Positions 18,018-27,647 of a DNA stretch of 64,000 bases are shown here, piece by piece. Source of the DNA: an uncultured Vampirovibrio sp. (GTDB taxonomy: Bacteria > Cyanobacteriota > Vampirovibrionia > Gastranaerophilales > Gastranaerophilaceae); NCBI GenBank assembly GCA_910577515.1, contig CAJTLW010000009.1, positions 28,961 through 92,960 of the forward strand, written 5' to 3'. The translations under genes and the position numbers were made by a program. Position 1 is the first letter of the stretch. Each line of letters opens with the position of its first letter. The notes beneath the pieces were generated by a model, which was not told where the DNA came from, ran no database searches, and saw only the letters and a program-made list of their open reading frames with translations.

Positions 18018-19051
18018 AAATGAAAGCTGTAAGGTATTATGCGCCTCTTGATATTAGATATGAAGAGGTAAACGTCAAAGAACCGGCAGAGGGTGAGGTT
18101 TTAGTTAAAGTTGAAGCAGCACTCACCTGCGGAACAGATGTAAAAACCTTTAGACGCGGCCATCCGCTGCTTATAAAAGAAACTCCCTCAGGTTTTGGGC
18201 ATGAATTTTCAGGCACAATCTGTAAACTCGGAGAAGGAGTTAAAAATTTTGAAGTCGGAGATAGGGTAGTAGCAGCTAATTCTGCCCCATGTGGCGAGTG
18301 CTTTTTTTGCGAACGCGGGGAAGAAAATTTATGCGAAAATCTTTATCTCCTAAACGGTGCATACGCACAGTACATCACTATTCCACGGCTTATCGTTGAA
18401 AAAAATCTTCTAAAAATCCCTGATGATATGCCATTTGCACATGCGGCGTTTTCTGAACCTCTGGCAAATGTGGTTCATGGCATTGAAAGAACCCCTATAA
18501 AACCAGGTGATACGGTAGGAATAATAGGCATTGGTCCCATCGGGCTTATGTTTGCGCGTCTTGCAAAGCTAAAGGGAGCGCGCGTTATAGCCATGGGTCG
18601 GAATCCTTTGAAATTAAAGGCTGCCAGAGATTTTGCGCACGCAGATGAAATAATAGACTTAAAAAAATACCCTGACCCCAAAGATTTTGTTTTAAGCTTA
18701 ACAGAGGGTGGGAGAGGCTTAGATGTTGCCGTAGAGTGCGTTGGACTGCCTGAAATTTGGGAACAAATGTTTAATCTTGTTCGAAGAGGCGGTACAGTAC
18801 ACCTTTTTGGAGGGTGTTCTTCCGGAACAAGCGTAAATATTGACACACGGCGAATTCACTACGATGAAGTAAATGTGGTAAGTGTTTTCCATCACACTCC
18901 AAAATATTTTAGAGAGGCGCTGCGCTTGATTTCAACAGGAGAAGTTGAGGTTGAAAAATTAATTACAAAAACAATGCAGATGAAATATGCCAAAAAAGCT
19001 CTTGAATTGCACAAAAACGGTGAAGTTATAAAGGTTCTATTGGAAAATTAG
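18014..19051 (+). CDS. Zinc-dependent medium-chain dehydrogenase, second of pair
   Basis: 345 residues from the ATG overlapping the previous stop; a TTG at 18002 is a weaker start. Motifs: LTCGTDVKTF and GFGHEFSG for the catalytic zinc, CGECFFCERGEENLC for the structural zinc, GIGPIGLM for NAD(P). It is not a close copy of its neighbour, so the pair probably performs two steps or acts as a heteromer on a sugar or polyol (inference). The C-terminal region (HYDEVNVVSVFHHTPKYF) is family-typical. Confidence 0.85.
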   Translation: MKMKAVRYYAPLDIRYEEVNVKEPAEGEVLVKVEAALTCGTDVKTFRRGHPLLIKETPSGFGHEFSGTICKLGEGVKNFEVGDRVVAANSAPCGECFFCERGEENLCENLYLLNGAYAQYITIPRLIVEKNLLKIPDDMPFAHAAFSEPLANVVHGIERTPIKPGDTVGIIGIGPIGLMFARLAKLKGARVIAMGRNPLKLKAARDFAHADEIIDLKKYPDPKDFVLSLTEGGRGLDVAVECVGLPEIWEQMFNLVRRGGTVHLFGGCSSGTSVNIDTRRIHYDEVNVVSVFHHTPKYFREALRLISTGEVEVEKLITKTMQMKYAKKALELHKNGEVIKVLLEN

Positions 19052-19140
19052 TTAATTTTTGTAACACTTTTTGGTTTTTAAACAAGAAATTCCTATTACG
19101 GTTTTTATATTGCTACACACACATTAGAAGGACATTAACA

Positions 19141-19929
19141 ATGAGAATAGCAGCCGTAAACACTTTTTTGGCACCAAATTTTTCAGCATTAAAAAACAAC
19201 AAATCTTCAAATAATACGCAAAATACTAATAATGACTATCAACTTCCTAATTATAAACTTTCTTTTGGCATGTCAAAAGCTGCGATAAACCGTCGCCGCA
19301 GCGGCCTGAACTATGAAACAAAAGAAGAAATACAAAACGCCGCAAAAGAAATGACATCCCCAAGATATAGTACTGAAGATGTTTACAATTGTATGGATAT
19401 GCTGGTAAAAAAATTCAATGATGATAAAGATGCGCTTAAATATATTTTTGAATGCAGTGATATCAAAGATACACCGGTGGGGGCTAATTTAGCTGTAGCT
19501 TATCTTTGGGCGCTTAGAGATAACAGAGATGAACAAGAATGGGCAAACGGGGAATGGAAAAGATTTTTCACAAGCGTTCTTTGTGACACTAAAAACCAAA
19601 CAGGACAAACTATTCCACAAATTTTTGCCAATAATGCGCTTGTTTTAAATGAAGTATTTGATGCTGCTGACAACCACCCCGATATTTTATATGCAATCCT
19701 TACAAACACGGATGATGACGGCATCTCATTAGGTGGACATGTAGCTTACAACATGAATAACAGTGCTTATAATCTTTTAAATGAAAAGATTTACAACCTG
19801 GCCTGGCACGACCAGAGCCTGTCTTTGAGCGATGCAATACATCTATTAGATATAAATAGGCACGTTTTAGACAAAGGCAATGCTAAGCTTTTAAAATCCT
19901 TGTTAAATGAAGATTTTAATAGATTTTAA
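19141..19929 (+). CDS. Hypothetical protein with lineage-style N-terminus
   Basis: 262 residues, good ribosome site (agaagga). The N-terminal 45 residues are Asn/Ser-rich and disordered and include NYKLSFGMS; such short tags recur at the start of many secreted or cytosolic hypotheticals in gut Gastranaerophilales (recollection, not verified). The remaining 200 residues are helical and soluble with no motif I recognise. No signal peptide. It stands alone between the dehydrogenases and tRNA-Phe. Confidence 0.6.
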   Translation: MRIAAVNTFLAPNFSALKNNKSSNNTQNTNNDYQLPNYKLSFGMSKAAINRRRSGLNYETKEEIQNAAKEMTSPRYSTEDVYNCMDMLVKKFNDDKDALKYIFECSDIKDTPVGANLAVAYLWALRDNRDEQEWANGEWKRFFTSVLCDTKNQTGQTIPQIFANNALVLNEVFDAADNHPDILYAILTNTDDDGISLGGHVAYNMNNSAYNLLNEKIYNLAWHDQSLSLSDAIHLLDINRHVLDKGNAKLLKSLLNEDFNRF

Positions 19930-20045
19930 GACTTTTAATACTGATTTAAAATTACTATTGACTTAAAATTTTTAATTGGTATTATAAAAGAAGCCCAAGC
20001 AGAGTTTGATTTTCAGGCTTTGCAAGGAATTTGTTTAATAAATTT

Positions 20046-20118
20046 GGCGCGTTAGCTCAGTTGGTAGAGCAGGGGACTGAAAATCCCCGTGTCCTTGGTT
20101 CGATTCCGAGACGCGCCA
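20046..20118 (+). tRNA. tRNA-Phe (GAA)
   Basis: Complete cloverleaf: acceptor GGCGCGT/ACGCGCC, D-arm TAGCTCAGTTGGTAGAGC, anticodon arm with loop CTGAAAA giving GAA, and T-arm GGTTCGATTCC. The 3' CCA is not encoded. Confidence 0.97.
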
Positions 20119-20293
20119 AATTTTTTGTTAAAAATATTTTCAGAGCTAAAATTGAATTCAATTTTACAATATCGCCGGTTTTCAAAGCTTTTGTTTGTTA
20201 TTCTAAAATTCGTCTTACAATTTTTATGCAATGCATTTCTATAGTATTAATTATTTTTTTGTTTATGGTACCCTTATTTACAGCAAAGAAAGA

Positions 20294-21535
20294 ATGGCAG
20301 ATATGGATAAAGATAGCTTTTTTTCTAAAACTTTAAAAAAATATAACAGCACAAACCTTGTTATAAGAATTATTATCGGTATAATTTTGGGTTTTATACT
20401 TGCTCTTGTTGTACCAGATTTCAAATTTATAAAAATGGTTGGCGAGCTTTTTATTGGCGCCCTTAAAGGCATTGCACCGGTTCTTGTATTTATTCTTGTT
20501 TTAAGCTCTTTAGCACAGGGGCAAATTAAACATGACGGACGTTTTAAGGTTGTAATTATGCTCTATATCATCTCAACATTCTTTGCTTCCACTGTTGCAG
20601 TCATTGCAAGCTTTTTATTTCCACTAAAACTTACTTTATCTGATATTAACACAGAGTTTACAGCCGCTCCTGCTAATTTAAGTGAAATTCTGCACAATCT
20701 TTTGGTTAATATAGTTTCAAACCCTATCACATCTATTGCTTCTGGAAATTATTTAGGAATACTCTTCTGGGCGATTATTTTTGGTTTTGCAATAAAAACA
20801 ATAGCAACTCCTGATACCAAAAACTTGCTTTCAGACATTGCAAAATGCACATCAAATGTGGTTTGCAAAATTATAAATTTCGCCCCGTTTGGTATTATGG
20901 GGCTTGTATTTGGAACAGTTTCTTCAAACGGTACGGAAATTTTTGGCGAATATGGCAAATTAATCCTCCTGCTTGCTTTTTGTATGCTTTTTGTATACTT
21001 TATTTCAAATCCGCTTATTGTTTTTATAACAACAAGAAAAAATCCTTTTCCACTTATACTTCAATGCTTAAAGGAAAGTGGAATTACAGCATTTTTTACA
21101 AGAAGTTCTGCAGCAAACATCCCTGTTAATATGGCACTATGTGAAAAATTAGGACTTGACAGGGATATGTATTCTATTTCAATCCCGCTTGGAGCAACAA
21201 TAAATATGAGTGGAGCAGCTGTTACAATTACAATTATGTCGCTTGCTGCAGTGCATACCCTCGGAATAGATGTAAGCTTTATGGCGGCAATCACACTTGG
21301 GGTTTTAGCATCGTTTGCAGCTTGCGGCGCATCAGGCGTTGCGGGTGGCTCTTTGCTTTTAATTCCGCTTGCTTGTTCTCTTTTTGGAATTTCAAATGAT
21401 ATAGCCATTCAGGTTGTAGGCGTAGGTTTTATAATCGGCGTTATTCAAGATAGCCTTGAAACAGCGTTAAATTCTTCATCCGATGTTATTTTTACGGCGG
21501 CTGCAGAATATAGAAAAATCAGAAAAACTTTATAA
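20294..21535 (+). CDS. sstT: Serine/threonine:Na+ symporter SstT
   Basis: 413 residues from the ATG at 20294, matching E. coli SstT (414). Upstream in-frame ATGs would add a hydrophobic stretch the family lacks. It belongs to the dicarboxylate/amino acid:cation symporter superfamily; GELFIGALKGIAPVLVF, AFFTRSSAANIPVN and the GATINMSGAA helix break are characteristic of SstT. It imports Ser/Thr with Na+. Monocistronic, after tRNA-Phe, and its end overlaps the polysaccharide operon end by 17 bases on the opposite strand. Confidence 0.9.
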   Translation: MADMDKDSFFSKTLKKYNSTNLVIRIIIGIILGFILALVVPDFKFIKMVGELFIGALKGIAPVLVFILVLSSLAQGQIKHDGRFKVVIMLYIISTFFASTVAVIASFLFPLKLTLSDINTEFTAAPANLSEILHNLLVNIVSNPITSIASGNYLGILFWAIIFGFAIKTIATPDTKNLLSDIAKCTSNVVCKIINFAPFGIMGLVFGTVSSNGTEIFGEYGKLILLLAFCMLFVYFISNPLIVFITTRKNPFPLILQCLKESGITAFFTRSSAANIPVNMALCEKLGLDRDMYSISIPLGATINMSGAAVTITIMSLAAVHTLGIDVSFMAAITLGVLASFAACGASGVAGGSLLLIPLACSLFGISNDIAIQVVGVGFIIGVIQDSLETALNSSSDVIFTAAAEYRKIRKTL

Positions 21536-22346
21536 GTTTTTTAACTCTCTTTTTAATTTTAATTTTGATTTTTTGCAGCTTGACCTTAAAGTCTTCATCT
21601 CGCTCGCCTTCCTGAATATGGTAGCAAAGTGAATCAAAAACTGTTATATGTTTCATATTAAACTTCTTTTCTAAAATATCGTGAAAGAAGTAATCATCCC
21701 CGCTTTTTATAAATTCACCCCTAAGGCTGCCTATACCGCCACTATATACATTTCCTTCGGGATATCCGCCAGCTTCAATAAACCTTTTTGTTTCAAATAT
21801 GCAAGGCATATAAAGTCCGCCTTCTTTAACAACATCTTTATCGTTAAAAGCCATCTCCTCGGATACTTTTTGCCATTTTTCAAAATCCATACAAGTTGGG
21901 TGCGTGCCGCAATTCAAGCTCACTCCGTATTTACCCGAAGGCATCTTTCCGCTTTCAACAAGACGTGAAGATGGAATATTCACCCCGTTGTGATATTTTA
22001 AAAGGTTTTTTAGCCAGTTTTTTGAAAAACACATATCTGAATTTACAAGGCAGACATTATCATATTTGCTTGTTTTAACAGCATAATTATAACAGCGGTA
22101 AACCCTGTTTATATAATATTCATCAGGGTTTTTATCATTGTAAATTGCATAAGGTACATCAAGTTTTCTTAATTTTCTAATCACCTTTTTATTAGCATCA
22201 TTCGCTACAACCCTTATACCAACATTGATTTGCGAATTTTCCCTCTGCACCTTTTTTAATTCTTCAACAATCATTTCAAGATAATCAGTATTGCAGTATA
22301 TCAGGCTAATAATTTCAATATTATAAGCTGTTGCCGGATTTTTCAT
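21519..22346 (-). CDS. Glycosyltransferase, GT2-like
   Basis: 275 residues. The opening EIISLIYCNTDYLEMIVEEL and the VCLVNSDMCFSKNWL segment (Ser-Asp-Met at the nucleotide-sugar metal site) fit a GT-A fold similar to family 2. The C-terminus is strongly Lys-rich (KIKIKIKKRVKK), suited to membrane association. Last gene of the polysaccharide operon; its ATG overlaps the preceding stop by one base, with an AGGAG site. Donor and acceptor are unknown. Confidence 0.65.
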   Translation of the reverse strand: MKNPATAYNIEIISLIYCNTDYLEMIVEELKKVQRENSQINVGIRVVANDANKKVIRKLRKLDVPYAIYNDKNPDEYYINRVYRCYNYAVKTSKYDNVCLVNSDMCFSKNWLKNLLKYHNGVNIPSSRLVESGKMPSGKYGVSLNCGTHPTCMDFEKWQKVSEEMAFNDKDVVKEGGLYMPCIFETKRFIEAGGYPEGNVYSGGIGSLRGEFIKSGDDYFFHDILEKKFNMKHITVFDSLCYHIQEGERDEDFKVKLQKIKIKIKKRVKKLIKFF

Positions 22347-23251
22347 TATATAATCTTCTCCTCTAACAGGGTTTTAAAATATTTTCTCGGATATTTTATT
22401 AATTTTTTAAAATCACAATAACGTTTTAAGCCTCTAAAATGGCTTTTAAACATTATTATTTTGTTTTTAAAGAAAAATTCCGGATATTTCTTTTTAAATT
22501 CCTTTATTCTTTTAGGGCCTCTAAGCCTGAATCTGCCCACCAGATATTCAATATTCCACTCAAGATTTTCAAGATGATTAATTTTATAGTTAACTTCATC
22601 AAAATCAAGCTTCCCGTAAGGGTCACCTTCACAAAGGCAATTATATTTTATTAAAGTTGCTTCCGCACCGCCGATTGAAGAATAATGCCACCCTGCATCT
22701 TTTTTAATTAAATGTTTAATATTTTTCACCCCGGATAATCTTGAATAATTTCTCATTTCCTGCGGAGACATTGAGCCGTAAGGAGCATAACAGGTACCTG
22801 TAATTTTATAAGGCCTTTGGGCATTCATCCAAAAATGGCAAAGATTGTGGGCAAATACCACAGGTTCGTTTAGCTTTACGCATTCATGCAGTTTATCCAC
22901 ATTCCAAAATTCATCTAAATCAGAAACAAAAATTGCATCACCTTTCTTTGCAACTCCTTCAAGCCCTCTTTTAATGCATTCTCTTTGATGTCTTTCGGCA
23001 GGCCAGATATCGTCTTTCTTCCAATTTGGCATATCATCTACAACAATATGAATCGCTTTATCTAAATATTTTTCAAACTGCGGCTTTAAACTTTCAAAAA
23101 TGGGCTTATGAGGAAGTCCTGATTGTGTTTTTGTAGCTTCAACAATTACAAAATAATCAACAGTATCGTAATATTCCATAAAACGAAGTTCTAAAAGCTC
23201 TTTTTCGTTAAAAAACGTAAAACAATCAAAAACCTGCTTGCCATCTATCAT
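22346..23251 (-). CDS. Family 17-like glycosyltransferase (GnT-III-like)
   Basis: 301 residues. IDGKQVFDCFTFFNEKELLELR, the VDYFVIVEATKTQSG strand and DAIFVSDLDEFWN with an Asp-x-Asp are the hallmarks of GT17, named for the eukaryotic beta-1,4-mannosyl-glycoprotein GlcNAc-transferase. Bacterial members sit in polysaccharide loci and probably add an N-acetylhexosamine or related sugar. The start overlaps the reductase stop by 4 bases. Confidence 0.85.
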   Translation of the reverse strand: MIDGKQVFDCFTFFNEKELLELRFMEYYDTVDYFVIVEATKTQSGLPHKPIFESLKPQFEKYLDKAIHIVVDDMPNWKKDDIWPAERHQRECIKRGLEGVAKKGDAIFVSDLDEFWNVDKLHECVKLNEPVVFAHNLCHFWMNAQRPYKITGTCYAPYGSMSPQEMRNYSRLSGVKNIKHLIKKDAGWHYSSIGGAEATLIKYNCLCEGDPYGKLDFDEVNYKINHLENLEWNIEYLVGRFRLRGPKRIKEFKKKYPEFFFKNKIIMFKSHFRGLKRYCDFKKLIKYPRKYFKTLLEEKII

Positions 23252-24087
23252 ATTAATTCCTCAATCATTTCTTCTATGGCGGGAATTTTTTCATACCCAC
23301 CAATGTGCCATAAATATGCATTTTGTAGTTTATTATTTGTTGAAAGTATTCTATTAATACTAATTTGCGTATCAATATCCTCTATTTGTATATCTTCCCT
23401 TTTGAAAATTTTGGCAAAAATATGCAGCATTTCAGCCTTTGAAACCACATCCGAAGGAACAATATGCTGCAGACCCGGCATAAAAGCATTATTTAAAACT
23501 ATACCTCTGCAGATTTTAGCGAAAATATTTGTCGTAATCCCATTCCATAAATAGTTTTTAAAACCTTTTACCTTCGCCCCCTTAGGCTGGTTTAAAAACC
23601 ACTCCAGTAAAGAAAGATAAGATTTTTGCTCCCGTCCTATCACAGAACATCTTAAATTTAAAAAATTATCCGCTTTTATTTCCCCAAGGCTCTTAGTTTT
23701 GCCGTAAACATCGGATGCGTTATGTTTGTCATCTTCCTTATAACCACCCTTAATACCATCAAACACACAATCTGTAGCTATTTGAATAACCCTCATTTCC
23801 GCTTTTTGAGCCGCCAAAGCCAATTTATAAGGAAAAAGTCCGTTTACTTCAATTGCTCTTTGGATTTCATTTAAATTGTCCTTATGAATATAGGGCTTTA
23901 TAATACCAATACAATTAATAATATAATCAGCCCCGTTAATCACATCTAAAATATTTTCTATCGTACAATTTTGAGCATCTAATATATTTCTTTCAGGTGT
24001 GATAATTTTTAAACCACTTTCTCTAAAAACTTTTTCAACTTCAGACCCCAACATGCCGGTTTTTCCAAGGATTACAGTTTTTGCCAT
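23248..24087 (-). CDS. RmlD-like sugar-nucleotide reductase (SDR)
   Basis: 279 residues. NAD(P) loop GKTGMLG near the N-terminus, TDCVFDG strand and catalytic YGKTKSLGE (YxxxK). It resembles RmlD and the reductase half of CapF. Being directly after a CapE-type dehydratase and near a 2-epimerase, it probably reduces the C4 keto group in UDP-L-QuiNAc or UDP-L-FucNAc synthesis (inference). The CapF cupin half is absent from this protein. Confidence 0.82.
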   Translation of the reverse strand: MAKTVILGKTGMLGSEVEKVFRESGLKIITPERNILDAQNCTIENILDVINGADYIINCIGIIKPYIHKDNLNEIQRAIEVNGLFPYKLALAAQKAEMRVIQIATDCVFDGIKGGYKEDDKHNASDVYGKTKSLGEIKADNFLNLRCSVIGREQKSYLSLLEWFLNQPKGAKVKGFKNYLWNGITTNIFAKICRGIVLNNAFMPGLQHIVPSDVVSKAEMLHIFAKIFKREDIQIEDIDTQISINRILSTNNKLQNAYLWHIGGYEKIPAIEEMIEELI

Positions 24088-25125
24088 CTATTTTGCAACC
24101 CCTACAAATTCTCGTGCATTAAGTTCTTTTTTAATATAATCAAGGCTGAGCAAAAGTTCTATAACTTCATCTTTATCGAGCCTTTTTGTATTAAACGATG
24201 TATATTCTGCACATCTTTCAATTTGCGAAGTACCCACTGTAAAATATTTATCATAGTTTAAATCTCTGCCATCAGCAGGTATTCTGTAAAAATTACCCAT
24301 ATCAACCGCTTTAATAATTTCCTCATGGCCCACAAGCACTTCATGGGATTTTTCACCATGTCTTGTTCCTATAATTTTAATCTCGGCTTTTGGATTAAAA
24401 AGTTCTTTAATTGCGGCAGCAAGGTCGTAAATAGTTGAAGCAGGTGCCTTTTGAACAAAAATATCTCCCGTATTTGCATTTTTAAAAGCAAATAAAACTA
24501 GACGCACAGATTCTTCCAACGACATTAAAAACCTTGTCATGCAAGGGTTTGTCACGGTTATTGGCTTATTTTCCTTGCATTGTTTAATGAATAAAGGAAT
24601 TACAGACCCCCTGCTCGCCATAACATTTCCATATCTTGTAGCGCAAAGCACGGTTTTATCAGGGTTTACATTTCTAGACTTTGCAATCATTAATTTTTCC
24701 ATTAATGCTTTTGTCATTCCCATTGCATTAATAGGATTTACAGCCTTATCTGTTGATAAAACTACAATATTTTTAACATCATTATTTACAGCTGCATCAA
24801 TAACATTATTTGCGCCTATCACATTTGTTGCAACTGCTTCCATAGGATAAAATTCACAAGATGGCACTTGTTTCAATGCTGCAGCGTGAAAAACGTAATC
24901 AACTCCGGCCATCGCTTCATTTATACTTTTATAATTTCTAATATCCCCAATATAATACCTTATTCGTTCATCCCTAAAGGTATTACGCATTCTATCCTGC
25001 TTTTCTTCATCGCGGGAAAAAACCCTTATCTCTGCAATATCTGTATTATGAATAAAATATTTTAGCATTTCTTGCCCGAAAGAACCCGTACCTCCGGTAA
25101 CAAGCAAAGTTCTATCCTTGAACAC
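24088..25125 (-). CDS. UDP-GlcNAc 4,6-dehydratase/epimerase (CapE/WbjB type)
   Basis: 345 residues. Extended SDR with TGGTGSFG nucleotide loop and the catalytic string LSTDKAVNPINAMGMTK. At the usual Tyr of YxxxK there is Met (MGMTK), which as I recall marks the CapE/WbjB group that both dehydrates and epimerises UDP-GlcNAc, whereas PseB-type enzymes keep Tyr. It should give a UDP-4-keto-6-deoxy-HexNAc. Directly joined to the reductase gene (stop and ATG adjacent). Confidence 0.87.
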   Translation of the reverse strand: MFKDRTLLVTGGTGSFGQEMLKYFIHNTDIAEIRVFSRDEEKQDRMRNTFRDERIRYYIGDIRNYKSINEAMAGVDYVFHAAALKQVPSCEFYPMEAVATNVIGANNVIDAAVNNDVKNIVVLSTDKAVNPINAMGMTKALMEKLMIAKSRNVNPDKTVLCATRYGNVMASRGSVIPLFIKQCKENKPITVTNPCMTRFLMSLEESVRLVLFAFKNANTGDIFVQKAPASTIYDLAAAIKELFNPKAEIKIIGTRHGEKSHEVLVGHEEIIKAVDMGNFYRIPADGRDLNYDKYFTVGTSQIERCAEYTSFNTKRLDKDEVIELLLSLDYIKKELNAREFVGVAK

Positions 25126-25203
25126 TTAATTCTTCTCCAAACACTAAATATAATTCAAAGGGCAAAATACCCTTATTTTTTAAAAGTTTAAAATTGCCAT
25201 CTC

Positions 25204-26307
25204 TTAATAAACTACCTTATTAATATAATCAGTATACCCCAAAATAATTCTTACAACCTTACTTGAAACATTATCTGCTTCATAATCTTTAATAGTTTTA
25301 ATATTGGCATTTTGCCTTACAACCATATCCACTGCAGATAAAACCCTGTCTTTTGTATATCCGCACATAATAAGTACTCCCTCATCATTCCCTTCGGGAC
25401 GTTCATGGATATTTCTTATAGTAACTGCAGGAAACCCCAATATTGAACTTTCTTCCGTTATAGTTCCGGAATCAGAAAGTGTACAAAAGGCATTCTTTTG
25501 AAGATTAACATAATCAAAAAAGCCAAGAGGCTTTATAAAAATTATAAGAGGATTTATATCTAAATTTTCAATATCATTCAGTTTTTTGCGCGTCCTTGGA
25601 TGAAGAGAAAAAATAACAGGATAATTATATTTTTCAACAAGCGCATTTAAGCTATTTATAAGACTTTTAAGATTTTCTTTGCTATCCACAACCTCTTGCC
25701 TGTGGGAACTTGCCACAAAATATTCTTTTTCCTTGAGTTTTAGTCTTTCTAAAATATCCGAATTTTCAATTTTATCTGCATAGGTGTTAAATAATTCTTT
25801 CATCGATGAACCGGTTTTTATAATGGTTTCAGGGCGTATACCCTCAGCTTCAAGATATTTTCTCGATTGTTCACATAAAACCATATTAATATCAGCAAGA
25901 TGGTCAACTATTTTTCTGTTAATTTCTTCAGGCACATTAAGGTCAAAACACCTGTTCCCTGCTTCCATGTGAAAAATAGGAATTTTTCGCTTTTTAGCCG
26001 CAATCACCCCAAGGCTTGAATTAGTATCTCCATATATCAAAATTGCATTTGGTTTTTCTTTTTCTAAGACATCATCAAATTTTGAAATTACATTAGCAAT
26101 AGTTTTTGCAGGCGTATCTTCTGCTGCATCCAGAAAATAATCAGGCTTCCTTAATTCTAAATCTTTAAAAAAGATTTCATTCAATTCATAATCAAAATTT
26201 TGCCCTGTATGCACAAGAATATGCTCAAAAAATTTATCCAATTCCTTAATTGTTTGCGCAAGTTTTATAATTTCAGGCCTGGTGCCAACTAGTGTTACAA
26301 CCTTCAT
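25204..26307 (-). CDS. Non-hydrolysing UDP-HexNAc 2-epimerase (WecB/CapG type)
   Basis: 367 residues. Opening VVTLVGTRPEIIKLA, HTGQNFDYELN, YGDTNSSLG, HMEAGNRCFDLNVPEE and LSDSGTITEESSILG are the conserved elements of UDP-GlcNAc 2-epimerases. Next to the CapE-type dehydratase and reductase it most likely does the last step (C2 inversion) of UDP-L-FucNAc or UDP-L-QuiNAc synthesis, as CapG does, rather than making ManNAc. One-base overlap with the cupin gene. Confidence 0.88.
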   Translation of the reverse strand: MKVVTLVGTRPEIIKLAQTIKELDKFFEHILVHTGQNFDYELNEIFFKDLELRKPDYFLDAAEDTPAKTIANVISKFDDVLEKEKPNAILIYGDTNSSLGVIAAKKRKIPIFHMEAGNRCFDLNVPEEINRKIVDHLADINMVLCEQSRKYLEAEGIRPETIIKTGSSMKELFNTYADKIENSDILERLKLKEKEYFVASSHRQEVVDSKENLKSLINSLNALVEKYNYPVIFSLHPRTRKKLNDIENLDINPLIIFIKPLGFFDYVNLQKNAFCTLSDSGTITEESSILGFPAVTIRNIHERPEGNDEGVLIMCGYTKDRVLSAVDMVVRQNANIKTIKDYEADNVSSKVVRIILGYTDYINKVVY

Positions 26308-26720
26308 TATATCTTTCCATTTTCTTTTAAAATTTTAACGTAATCTTCATAATTTCTTATGTAATCATCTTCATCATAAACAGTATCAGCAAGCACCAGA
26401 ACAATTGTGTTATTTTCAAATTCCGATAACTCACACCAGACATATTTATCATAAAATAAAGCTTTTGTTTTTGAATTTAATATAAATTCCCTTTTTGCTT
26501 TGCCATCAAATAAAACTGCCTTGCAGCTTCCATTTATTGCAGATAAAACTCTCTTTGAAAATTTATGCGCATGATGCGCCCTATCTTTACCTTCTACAAC
26601 ATCTGAGATATAATACACCCTTTTTATTTCAAAAGGAATGTCATTCAGGCCTTCAACAGTAGTTAGTTTGCCCCTTTCATCCCCATATTGCCTTATATTT
26701 ATTTCATAAAAATTTTCCAT
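26307..26720 (-). CDS. FdtA/WxcM-like sugar 3,4-ketoisomerase (cupin)
   Basis: 137 residues, one cupin. RGKLTTVEGLNDIPFEIKRVYYI, the His cluster AHHAHKFS, INGSCKAVLFDG and DYIRNYEDY match FdtA/QdtA enzymes, which move the keto group of a nucleotide 4-keto-6-deoxyhexose from C4 to C3. Its usual substrate is dTDP-linked and no Rml or aminotransferase gene is here, so it may act on the UDP-4-keto intermediate made in this operon, or partner enzymes may lie elsewhere. Confidence 0.82.
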   Translation of the reverse strand: MENFYEINIRQYGDERGKLTTVEGLNDIPFEIKRVYYISDVVEGKDRAHHAHKFSKRVLSAINGSCKAVLFDGKAKREFILNSKTKALFYDKYVWCELSEFENNTIVLVLADTVYDEDDYIRNYEDYVKILKENGKI

Positions 26721-27641
26721 CTAAATATTCCTTCTTGTTTTCAGCTTTATTCCAAAAAGACAGATCAAAGAATGCCTTCCATCAACCTTGTATTGCACAA
26801 GAAATCTTACAATTCTCATTAAAAAGCAAAGAACTGGTGAAATTTTCTTTGCACAATCAAGATAGATTTTATAGCCTGTTTTTTCATATAAATCTAACAA
26901 CAGATTTATCTTAAGCCATAAATTCATATCAAGCTTTGCCGCAAGCGCTTCGGCATTTTTTTCAATTACTTTTCTTGTTTCTTCCCAAAGCTCATCATTT
27001 CTTGTGGAGGTTAAATTGCCACTATGGCTCCTGTATTCATATAAATTAGTTTCATCGTATTGTATATTACCTGCAATTGCAGCTCTCATCCAATAATCAT
27101 AATCATTTGCAAGCTCAAATTCTTTATCATAAAGCCCGGTTTTTTCAGCTAATTCCTTTCTGTACATAAAACACGCACCAATGTTGCAATGTTTTAAAAG
27201 CTTGTACACACTTCTTTCTTTACCTATATGATAATCCGAACCGCCTTTAAAATTCCCGTTTTCATCTATAACATCAAAAGTGCAGGAAAGAAAATCAACA
27301 GCAGGATTATTTTCTAAAAAAGTTACCATATATTCTAAAGCATTCGGTTTAAAACGGTTATCATCAGATATCCAGGTAAAATATTCACCTTTGGCAAGAT
27401 TAAACCCGTTGTTCAAAGATTGGGCCGTTTTTTGATTGACTTCATTTGATAGAACCTTAACTCTTTTATCTTTTGCAGCATATTCATTTGCAATTTCAAG
27501 CGTGTTATCAAAAGAGCAATCATTCACAATGATTAACTCCCAATTTTGATATGTTTGACTAAATATACTTTCCAGCACTTCTTTTAAATACTTTGCTCCG
27601 TTATATGTCGGCAGGACAATCGAAACAAGTTTATTCTTCAT
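26721..27641 (-). CDS. Family 2 glycosyltransferase
   Basis: 306 residues. GT-A core: VSIVLPTYNGAKYLKEVLES, NDCSFDNTLEI, and WISDDNRF as the DxD-type metal motif; acceptor-side segment NDYDYWMRAA matches the ED-like catalytic position. The C-terminal 60 residues are helical with hydrophobic and basic patches. It adds one sugar of the repeat unit; specificity unknown. Confidence 0.88.
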   Translation of the reverse strand: MKNKLVSIVLPTYNGAKYLKEVLESIFSQTYQNWELIIVNDCSFDNTLEIANEYAAKDKRVKVLSNEVNQKTAQSLNNGFNLAKGEYFTWISDDNRFKPNALEYMVTFLENNPAVDFLSCTFDVIDENGNFKGGSDYHIGKERSVYKLLKHCNIGACFMYRKELAEKTGLYDKEFELANDYDYWMRAAIAGNIQYDETNLYEYRSHSGNLTSTRNDELWEETRKVIEKNAEALAAKLDMNLWLKINLLLDLYEKTGYKIYLDCAKKISPVLCFLMRIVRFLVQYKVDGRHSLICLFGIKLKTRRNI

Positions 27642-27647
27642 TTTTTA

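Noticed and set aside
20231..20293. Earlier start for SstT at 20231
   Set aside because: Adds 21 hydrophobic/aromatic residues absent from the family; the ATG at 20294 gives the standard length.
20031..20336. 101-codon plus-strand frame after 20 kb
   Set aside because: It reads straight through tRNA-Phe (20046-20118).
25126..25203. Small hairpin (aaggg/ccctt) between the CapE-type and 2-epimerase genes as a terminator
   Set aside because: The T-rich side faces the wrong strand and the stem is only five pairs.
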